A stretch of 6,272 nt of DNA, from positions 1 through 6,272 of the forward strand of contig JAFGCE010000073.1 in NCBI GenBank assembly GCA_016932755.1. The letters run 5' to 3'. The notes beneath the pieces are model-generated. The model searched no databases. It saw nothing but the letters and a program-made list of their open reading frames with translations, and had not been told where the DNA came from. Positions 1 to 4,727 of the stretch are shown here, piece after piece. The DNA comes from Candidatus Woesearchaeota archaeon (GTDB lineage: Archaea; Nanobdellota; Nanobdellia; Woesearchaeales; JAGWAF01). A program made the position numbers and the translations under genes. The stretch's first letter is position 1, and each line of letters starts with the position of its first letter.

Positions 1-1459
1 AAATACAGACACAGAAGTGGTGCCTCATCTTATAGAGGAATATGCAAAGGAAAATGAGTTTGAGAAAGCTGTCGAGCTTGCAATAAAAAGGCTTGAAGGA
101 ACATTTGCACTTGTTGTCCTTAACAAAAACTCAGACAAGATAATAGCAGCGAGAAGAGCTTCCCCCCTGATACTCGGGCTTGGGGAAAGGGAATACTTCA
201 TTGCATCTGATGTCCCTGCGTTTATTGAATACACAAAAGAGGTAATCTTCCTTGAAGACGAGGATATGGTTATCCTAAACAAGGGTTACAAAATAAGGAA
301 TTTTGAGACAGGACAGGATATTGACAGGGAGCCTGAAAAAATTGAATGGGATGCTGAGCAGGCGCAAAAAGGTGACTATGAGCACTTCATGCTTAAGGAG
401 ATATTTGAGCAGCCGGAATCAATAAAGAATACATTCAGCTCAAGGATTCAGGATGACAGGGTTGTTTTTGAAGATTTTAAATTAAGCGATGATTTCCTTA
501 AATCAGTAAGCAGGATAGTCATTGTTGCCTGCGGGACTTCGTGGCATGCAGGGCTTGTCGGAAAATTTATTCTTGAAGCATTGGGGAAGATTCCTGCTGA
601 GGTTGACTATGCCGCGGAGTTCAGGTACAGGAATCCTGTAGTTGACAGCAAAACACTTCTTATTGCAATAAGCCAGTCAGGAGAGACAGCAGATACATTG
701 GCTGCAATAAAAGAAGCAAAGGAAAAAGGAGTAAAAGTTTTGTCAATCTGCAATGTTGTCGGGAGCTCAATTCCGAGGGAATCTGACGCAGTGATTTACA
801 CAAGAGCTGGGATTGAGATAGGGGTTGCTTCAACAAAAGCTTTCACAGCCCAGCTTGTAATCCTGTACCTGCTAGGAGTTTATCTGGCTCAGGTTAAGGG
901 AACATGGACAAAGGAGCATTTGGCAGAAAGAATACAATACCTGAAAAAAGTTCCTGAACATGTCAAGTCAATGCTCAGGGAGAATGAGGAAGTTGTTAAG
1001 TGCGCAAAAGAATATTATACAAAAACAAACTCACTTTATCTTGGGAGAGGAACAAACTACCCTATTGCTTTGGAAGGAGCTTTAAAGCTCAAGGAAGTTT
1101 CGTATGTCCATGCAGAAGGGTATCCTGCTTCTGAGATGAAGCACGGACCGATAGCCCTGATAGACCATGAAATGCCTGTTGTTGTTATCTGCGTGAAAGA
1201 CAGCTCATACACAAAAATCAAAAGCAACATGGAAGAGATTAAATCAAGAGGCGGAAAGATAATCGCAATTGCAACTGAGAATGATACAGACATAAAATCA
1301 ATTGCAGACCATGTGCTTTATGTCCCAAAAACCTCAGGATTATTATATCCTTTGCTTACTGTAGTGCCATTGCAGCTTTTGGCTTATCATATTGCAAGGC
1401 TGAGGGAATGCGATATAGACCAACCGAAGAATCTTGCAAAGTCAGTCACAGTTGAATAA
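1..1459 (+). CDS. glmS: Glutamine-fructose-6-phosphate aminotransferase (isomerizing), 5'-truncated by window edge
   Basis: GlmS makes glucosamine-6-phosphate from fructose-6-phosphate and glutamine, the entry step to UDP-GlcNAc. The frame is open from the first complete codon at position 2, reading NTDTEVVPHL, which matches the end of the glutaminase domain; the GTG at 17 is therefore internal. About 120 N-terminal residues, including the catalytic Cys1, lie outside the window. The visible 485 residues contain the tail of the glutaminase domain, the linker (KGDYEHFMLKEIFEQP) and two SIS sugar-isomerase domains. Numbered from position 2, CGTS is at 177-180, SQSGET at 224-229, then EIGVASTKAFT. 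The second SIS domain has HAEGYPASEMKHGP with the family's Glu (372) and His (381). The C-terminus DQPKNLAKSVTVE carries the active-site Lys (480) and is nearly identical to the E. coli tail. The inferred full length of about 605 residues fits the family. The next gene starts 1 nt after the TAA, so the two are probably one operon. Confidence 0.96.
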   Translation, partial: NTDTEVVPHLIEEYAKENEFEKAVELAIKRLEGTFALVVLNKNSDKIIAARRASPLILGLGEREYFIASDVPAFIEYTKEVIFLEDEDMVILNKGYKIRNFETGQDIDREPEKIEWDAEQAQKGDYEHFMLKEIFEQPESIKNTFSSRIQDDRVVFEDFKLSDDFLKSVSRIVIVACGTSWHAGLVGKFILEALGKIPAEVDYAAEFRYRNPVVDSKTLLIAISQSGETADTLAAIKEAKEKGVKVLSICNVVGSSIPRESDAVIYTRAGIEIGVASTKAFTAQLVILYLLGVYLAQVKGTWTKEHLAERIQYLKKVPEHVKSMLRENEEVVKCAKEYYTKTNSLYLGRGTNYPIALEGALKLKEVSYVHAEGYPASEMKHGPIALIDHEMPVVVICVKDSSYTKIKSNMEEIKSRGGKIIAIATENDTDIKSIADHVLYVPKTSGLLYPLLTVVPLQLLAYHIARLRECDIDQPKNLAKSVTVE

Positions 1460-1460
1460 A

Positions 1461-1892
1461 ATGATAATAAGAACTGCTAAACATGAGGATTTGAAGCAGA
1501 TTATTGGCTTATTGAAGCAGCTGAGCCCTTCTTCTGAAGAAGACGATTTTGAAAAGCTTAAGCAGATATTGGAAAAGATAACAGAAGACGAGTTTCATTA
1601 TCTCTGTGTTGTTGAGGAAGACCACAAAATAGTCGGGAGCGGCACTTTGCTTATACAAAAAAACCTTGGAAGGGCAGGAAAGCCTTACGGGCATATTGAA
1701 AACATAGTTGTTGACATGAACCACCGGAAAAAAGGAATTGGAAAGGAGATAATCTTTCATCTTATAGAAAAAGCAAAAGAACACGGCTGCTATAAGGTAA
1801 TCCTTGACTGCAAAAAAGAAAATATTCCTTTTTATGAAAAATGCGGCATGAAAGAAACAGGAGAAGTCAGCATGAGGATGGATTTCAACTAA
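1461..1892 (+). CDS. GNAT acetyltransferase resembling eukaryotic-type glucosamine-6-phosphate N-acetyltransferase
   Basis: This is a 143-residue single-domain GNAT protein. The ATG at 1461 is chosen because it starts the typical GNAT first strand (MIIRTAKHEDLKQI); an in-frame TTG at 1434 lies inside glmS. Residues 77-81 are GHIEN. The acetyl-CoA loop RKKGIG at 89-94 fits R/Q-x-x-G-x-G/A. Residues 109-117 are GCYKVILDC, and 124-129 are FYEKCG. Compared with yeast Gna1 as I remember it, these blocks align without gaps, and Glu80, Asp116 and Tyr125 fall where Gna1 has Glu98, Asp134 and Tyr143; the adjacent Gna1 Asp99 is Asn81 here. The gene begins 1 nt after the glmS stop and has no Shine-Dalgarno, so translation is probably coupled. 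The context supports acetylation of the GlmS product, GlcN-6-P. A generic GNAT with another amine substrate remains possible. The stop overlaps the stop of the convergent trmI. Confidence 0.7.
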   Translation: MIIRTAKHEDLKQIIGLLKQLSPSSEEDDFEKLKQILEKITEDEFHYLCVVEEDHKIVGSGTLLIQKNLGRAGKPYGHIENIVVDMNHRKKGIGKEIIFHLIEKAKEHGCYKVILDCKKENIPFYEKCGMKETGEVSMRMDFN

Positions 1893-2668
1893 CTGATTTT
1901 TCTCACAAAAGTAAGGAAGCCTGAATGCCCGATTCCGGAGGAGTTGGGTCTTACTTTCCTGCCGTAAACATCCCAGTTTCTTTCTATCACTTCAATTGTT
2001 TTCAGGACAATAAATTTTGGGTTGCTGCTTATTGTGTTGGCAAAGTCCATCACCTGCGGGATTGTAGGAGAATACGAAACAAGGAATCCTCCGACTTTCA
2101 GCGCTTTTTCAGCAGACCTTATTGCATTCCAGGGCTCAGGCAAATCCAATACCAGAATGTCAATCTCCCTTTCATCAATATCCCTGTAAATATCCTTGTT
2201 TTTTATCTTGACATTTTTCAGCCCAAGATTTTTCACATTTTCCCTTGCAATGTCCGCGTGCTCCTTCCTTATTTCATAGCTTGTGACTTCTTTGACCAAA
2301 TGGCCGAGAAAACATGCAAGTGCCCCTGAACCTGTTCCTGCATCAACAGCCCTGCTTTGCTTTCCAACTCCTGTTTCTGCGATGATATGCCCTATATCCT
2401 TCAGCGGGATTATCTGCGGAAGCCTTTTTATCTTCCTGTACCTGTCTGTAAAAGAGGCTGAGAAAACAAAAAACTCTTTTCCTGTGTTTGTCTTTACAAG
2501 CGAGCCGTCTTTTTTCTTCAAATCCTTTTTTGTGACTATTCCTTCAGATGTATGGTAATCTTTTGCAGGGTCTTCAACAAAATAGTATCTTGGCTTGGAA
2601 ATAGTGACTTCTTTATCCAGCTCTTTGACATACTCCTTTTTCGCTTTCCTGATAAGTATTTTTGGCAT
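1889..2668 (-). CDS. trmI: tRNA (adenine-N1)-methyltransferase TrmI, archaeal type (m1A57/58)
   Basis: This 259-residue protein is an AdoMet-dependent Rossmann methyltransferase that methylates N1 of A58 (and A57 in some archaea) in the tRNA T-loop. An N-terminal beta domain (about 1-75) precedes the catalytic domain. SAM motif I is VDAGTGSGAL at 108-117, the acidic end of strand 2 is YEIR at 131-134, and the catalytic-site motif LDLPEPW is at 174-180. The C-terminal RPNSSGIGHSGFLTFVRK is typical of TrmI. The start at 2668 is preferred because the upstream frame runs into tRNA-Cys, giving a meaningless N-terminus. Only 17 nt separate the ATG from the tRNA discriminator base; they contain no ribosome binding site, and no TATA box sits at a suitable distance. 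Transcription therefore probably comes from the tRNA promoter. The TAG stop overlaps the acetyltransferase stop on the other strand by 4 bp. Confidence 0.93.
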   Translation of the reverse strand: MPKILIRKAKKEYVKELDKEVTISKPRYYFVEDPAKDYHTSEGIVTKKDLKKKDGSLVKTNTGKEFFVFSASFTDRYRKIKRLPQIIPLKDIGHIIAETGVGKQSRAVDAGTGSGALACFLGHLVKEVTSYEIRKEHADIARENVKNLGLKNVKIKNKDIYRDIDEREIDILVLDLPEPWNAIRSAEKALKVGGFLVSYSPTIPQVMDFANTISSNPKFIVLKTIEVIERNWDVYGRKVRPNSSGIGHSGFLTFVRKIS

Positions 2669-2676
2669 GTTTTTGG

Positions 2677-2686
2677 AAAATAAAAA
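2677..2686 (-). terminator. Oligo-T tract after tRNA-Cys, possible partial terminator
   Basis: Read on the minus strand, the tRNA-Cys 3' end is followed by TTTTTATTTT, whose first T is the discriminator base. Archaeal RNA polymerase can terminate at such T-runs, so this may end most tRNA transcripts. Because trmI starts only 9 nt beyond the tract and lacks an obvious promoter, at least some readthrough would be needed. Termination strength cannot be judged from sequence. Confidence 0.4.
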
Positions 2687-2758
2687 GCGGAGGATGGGAC
2701 TCGAACCCATGATAAAGCGGGTTGCAGCCGCTCCCCTTAGCCGCTTGGGCACCTCCGC
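2686..2758 (-). tRNA. tRNA-Cys (anticodon GCA)
   Basis: The minus strand folds into a full cloverleaf. The acceptor stem is GCGGAGG/CCTCCGC, the D-stem is CCC/GGG with GG in the loop, the anticodon stem AGCGG/CCGCT encloses loop CTGCAAC, the variable loop has 5 nt, and the T-stem ATGGG/CCCAT encloses TTCGAGT. Anticodon GCA lies at 2723-2725. The base at 73 is U, the identity element expected for tRNA-Cys. CCA is not encoded. A58 is present as a TrmI target, while position 57 is G. No intron is present. The gene lies 3 nt after tRNA-Arg and 17 nt before trmI, so the three are probably co-transcribed. Confidence 0.97.
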
Positions 2759-2761
2759 GCA

Positions 2762-2836
2762 CGGCCCTGAAGGGATTCGAACCCTCGATCTTCAGCTTAG
2801 AAGGCTGACGCCTTATCCAGACTAGGCTACAGGGCC
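2762..2836 (-). tRNA. tRNA-Arg (anticodon TCT)
   Basis: The minus strand gives a complete cloverleaf. The acceptor stem is GGCCCTG/CAGGGCC, the D-stem is GCCT/AGGC with GG in the loop, the anticodon stem TCAGC/GCTGA encloses CTTCTAA, and the T-stem GAGGG/CCCTT (one G-U pair) encloses TTCGAAT. Anticodon TCT lies at 2799-2801 and reads AGA/AGG arginine codons. The discriminator is G73, CCA is not encoded, and there is no intron. It is the first gene of the minus-strand tRNA unit, with a TATA box centred about 28 nt upstream of its mature 5' end. Confidence 0.97.
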
Positions 2837-2860
2837 ATATACTCTGGTTTTGGTTACGAT

Positions 2861-2868
2861 TTTATAAA
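2861..2868 (-). promoter_or_regulatory. Putative TATA box for the tRNA-Arg/tRNA-Cys/trmI unit
   Basis: The palindromic TTTATAAA, in the minus-strand context TTAAATTTATAAAATC, is centred about 28 nt before the mature 5' end of tRNA-Arg. Archaeal TATA boxes normally lie about 25-27 nt before the start site. The predicted start is thus at or within a few nucleotides of the mature tRNA end, for example the A at minus-strand position 2838. Confidence 0.65.
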
Positions 2869-2882
2869 TTTAATGCTTTTAA

Positions 2883-2897
2883 GGAAAATTTTATATA
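2883..2897 (+). promoter_or_regulatory. Putative BRE/TATA promoter for the channel-like gene
   Basis: A purine-rich GGAAAA (2883-2888), suitable as a TFB recognition element, runs directly into TTTATATA (2890-2897). Counting about 25 nt from the TATA centre puts the start site near 2918-2921, giving a leader of roughly 22-25 nt that includes the strong Shine-Dalgarno. It lies back to back with the minus-strand TATA box 21 nt away. Confidence 0.65.
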
Positions 2898-2900
2898 CCC

Positions 2901-2912
2901 CTCTTACAAGAG
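2901..2912. repeat. Short inverted repeat CTCTT-AC-AAGAG, possible operator
   Basis: Two 5-bp arms with a 2-bp centre sit between the plus-strand TATA box and its predicted start site, a position where archaeal repressors often bind. The repeat is short and could arise by chance. No regulator is encoded nearby. Confidence 0.25.
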
Positions 2913-2930
2913 AGAGCATATTCTTAAAAC

Positions 2931-2940
2931 AAGGAGGTGA
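2931..2940 (+). promoter_or_regulatory. Near-perfect Shine-Dalgarno that decides the start of the channel-like gene
   Basis: AAGGAGGTGA is an almost full-length complement of the archaeal 16S rRNA 3' end. It lies 5 nt (from GGAGG) upstream of the ATG at 2943. An alternative GTG at 2937 falls inside this element and cannot be the start. The other starts visible in the window have weaker or no ribosome binding sites. Confidence 0.85.
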
Positions 2941-2942
2941 TA

Positions 2943-3608
2943 ATGTTGTTTGAAGAAATAGGAGAGTCTGTTATAAGTCCTCTGATGAGCATTTATCAGG
3001 GATTTATTAATGTGCTTCCTGGGCTTATCGGCGCGATTGTCGTACTGATAGTTGGCTACATTGTTGCGGCAATTGTAAGTTCTGTGCTTTACAAAGTTCT
3101 TAAACAGGTAAAGCTGGACAAATGGATGATAGAAAAGACGCACATTAAGAAAATCGCTGGTGATTTCAGGCTGTCAGAGTTCATTGCAGTGGTCACAAAG
3201 TGGTATGTCTTTATCTTGTTCTTGCCGCCAGCAGCCGGGCTTGTTAAGCTGGACACTCTTGCAGGTCTGCTTAATACAATTGCCCTATGGGTCCCGCAGG
3301 TAATCCTTGCAATTGTTGTTGCATTGATTGGTTTCCTTGTTGCTGAGTATGTAGGCCAGATGATAATTGACACCAAGACAAAAGGAGCGCACTTTATCGC
3401 AGACATAGCAAAATTTGTTATCTTGGTTATATTTGCTCTGGTTGTTCTTGAGCAGATTGGGATTAAGATAACACTTGTGCAGAATGCTGTGCTTGTAATT
3501 CTTGCTGGTGTTGTGCTTGCGTTCGCAATCGGGCTTGGGCTGGCATTTGGTCTTGGCGGAAGAGACGAAGCAAGAAAGGTAATAACAGAACTCAAGAAAA
3601 AATTATAA
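2943..3608 (+). CDS. Small membrane protein related to the TM-helix part of MscS/CmpX-type mechanosensitive channels
   Basis: The 221-residue product is strongly hydrophobic, with about five predicted membrane segments (roughly residues 24-50, 82-100, 114-140, 152-171 and 178-205). The last runs into GLGLAFGLGGRDEARK at 197-212. This glycine-rich ending is typical of the conserved TM-helix family (PF05552) of MscS-related proteins such as CmpX, and resembles an MscS pore helix. The protein stops about 10 residues later, so the cytosolic beta domain and vestibule of true MscS are absent. No signal peptide is evident. Residues 25-45 and 118-138 share a pattern (LPGLIGAIVVLIVGYIVA versus VPQVILAIVVALIGFLVA), indicating internal duplication. 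A role in osmotic or envelope-tension response is plausible but inferred from family only. It has its own promoter, strong Shine-Dalgarno and terminator, so it is probably monocistronic and well expressed. Start: ATG at 2943. Confidence 0.8.
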   Translation: MLFEEIGESVISPLMSIYQGFINVLPGLIGAIVVLIVGYIVAAIVSSVLYKVLKQVKLDKWMIEKTHIKKIAGDFRLSEFIAVVTKWYVFILFLPPAAGLVKLDTLAGLLNTIALWVPQVILAIVVALIGFLVAEYVGQMIIDTKTKGAHFIADIAKFVILVIFALVVLEQIGIKITLVQNAVLVILAGVVLAFAIGLGLAFGLGGRDEARKVITELKKKL

Positions 3609-3633
3609 GCTTATTTTTTTATTTTTTCTTTTT
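3605..3633 (+). terminator. T-rich terminator of the channel-like gene
   Basis: The palindrome ATAAGCTTAT (3605-3614) overlaps the stop codon and leads into T-runs of 7, 6 and 5 interrupted by single A and C bases. This is a good archaeal oligo-T terminator on the plus strand. The opposite strand of this 33-nt gap is A-rich and would not terminate the converging top6A transcript. Confidence 0.7.
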
Positions 3634-3641
3634 AATTAATT

Positions 3642-4727
3642 CTAAGGAAGCCATGTCTTCTGGTCCCTAATCTTGTTCGGCAGATAGTCTGAAATAACAT
3701 AGTTCAGTCCGTGCTTTGCCAGCGCCTGCTGCTCTGCCCTTTTCTTGAGCTTTACAAGAAGGTCAAGGTTCTTCTGCCATTCCTTATGGTGTTTTACAAA
3801 CGGGTCGTTTTTCATTCCGTCTTTTACCCTTTTGATGTCAACATCCTTCAAAGGATGTGTCGGCAGCTTGTAGTCAAGTATGTCCTGTGCTGTTATCCCG
3901 ATGAATTTGGCGCTGGGAACGCAGAAGTACTTGTTGATATGGGCTGCATTGCCTGAACCGACTTTAAGAGTCCTGTAGATATTGAGCCATCCGTATGGGT
4001 CTCCGTCTGTAAAAACATAAACAGGAAGTTTTCTTTCATCGCTTAATTTTCTTATAAACCTTCTGCAGCTTCTTGTAGGAACCCCTCCCATAGATATCAA
4101 AATGCAGTTTGCCTTTTTCCAGTATTTATGCTTGACAAGCCTCTGGAACATACCTGCTGTTTCAATTGCCAGGACAAATTTTGCCTTTGTATCAAACTTC
4201 AGCTCTTCAACAGATGACGGGATTGAATATGCCCCTGAACCGAACTTTGTGCAGTCAATCTTCACATCTTTTCCTGTGTCGGGGTCTTTGTCAAGCACTA
4301 TCAGCTCCCCTGCAACATCCCCTCCTTTTTCCTCAGGAATAAACCCAATCTGCTCCCTGTTCACTTCCATCATTGCCTCAAAGTCATCCATAACTGTATC
4401 TGACTCAGGCTGCTCGTGAAACATAGCCTCCCCCCAGTTCTTGCTTACATAATACGCCTCTCTCTTTGTTGCAATGTCATTTTTTTCAACAAGCTCTTTT
4501 GAAAGGGTCATCATTTTCAGTGTCTGTGCAAAAGTCTTTATTGTTGACGCTGTCAATGTCCTTGATTTTGTTTTTCCAAGAATTTCAAAATAGCCTTCTT
4601 TTGGGTCGTACTTGACGTTTGTCAGCGCCCTCAAAGGCATTGCCAGGTCAGGCTGTTTCTTTTTCAGTATTTTTGAGTATACTCCTGTTGCAACATCCTT
4701 TATTTTTCTGATAACATCTTTGCTCAT
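3642..4727 (-). CDS. top6A: DNA topoisomerase VI subunit A (Spo11-like)
   Basis: This 361-residue protein is the DNA-cleaving subunit of type IIB topoisomerase VI, which makes double-strand breaks through 5'-phosphotyrosyl links and acts with subunit B as A2B2. The winged-helix (5Y-CAP) domain contains TKREAYYVSK at 87-96; Tyr93, the second of the pair, is the likely catalytic residue. The Toprim domain shows AIETAGMFQRL with metal-binding Glu189, GGVPTRSCRRFIRKL at 214-228, and DGDPYGW with Asp241 and Asp243. The C-terminal pattern includes HPLKDVDIKRVKDGMKNDPF and ends IRDQKTWLP. The length is normal (about 360-390 in the family) and all expected catalytic residues are present. The ATG directly follows the TAA of top6B with no intervening base and has AGGTGG 5 nt upstream, so translation is probably coupled, helping balance the two subunits. 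Confidence 0.96.
   Translation of the reverse strand: MSKDVIRKIKDVATGVYSKILKKKQPDLAMPLRALTNVKYDPKEGYFEILGKTKSRTLTASTIKTFAQTLKMMTLSKELVEKNDIATKREAYYVSKNWGEAMFHEQPESDTVMDDFEAMMEVNREQIGFIPEEKGGDVAGELIVLDKDPDTGKDVKIDCTKFGSGAYSIPSSVEELKFDTKAKFVLAIETAGMFQRLVKHKYWKKANCILISMGGVPTRSCRRFIRKLSDERKLPVYVFTDGDPYGWLNIYRTLKVGSGNAAHINKYFCVPSAKFIGITAQDILDYKLPTHPLKDVDIKRVKDGMKNDPFVKHHKEWQKNLDLLVKLKKRAEQQALAKHGLNYVISDYLPNKIRDQKTWLP

Noticed and set aside
17..19. GTG at 17 as the glmS start
   Set aside because: The frame stays open upstream and encodes conserved GlmS residues (NTDTE), so the gene is cut by the window edge.
1434..1460. TTG start at 1434 for the acetyltransferase
   Set aside because: It lies within the conserved glmS C-terminus and adds nine residues foreign to GNAT proteins; ATG 1461 gives the standard first strand.
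1925..2558. Two plus-strand frames (1925-2329 and 2283-2558) opposite trmI
   Set aside because: They are antisense to a well-supported TrmI and show no family signature or ribosome binding site.
2669..2752. 28-residue N-terminal extension of TrmI to an ATG at 2752
   Set aside because: The extension is a translation of the tRNA-Cys gene and the trailer after it; the ATG at 2668 begins the normal TrmI N-terminus.
2595..2825. Plus-strand 76-codon frame containing GPEGIRTLDLQ
   Set aside because: It runs antisense through trmI and the two tRNA genes. The RTLDLQ-type peptide is a familiar artefact of translating tRNA complements.
2686..2836. tRNA pair as an integration site for a mobile element
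   Set aside because: No integrase gene, no duplicated tRNA 3' end and no direct repeat is visible; both flanks are ordinary housekeeping genes.
3089..3595. Minus-strand 168-codon frame opposite the channel-like gene
   Set aside because: It is a serine/threonine/isoleucine-rich shadow of a membrane protein gene with no recognisable motif; the plus-strand gene has a promoter, Shine-Dalgarno and family motif.
4015..4085. Possible damaged Toprim motif in Top6A
   Set aside because: The loop GGVPTRSCRRF differs from the GKGYPD-type form but fits a known archaeal GG-x-P-x-R variant, and Glu189, Asp241 and Asp243 are all present.
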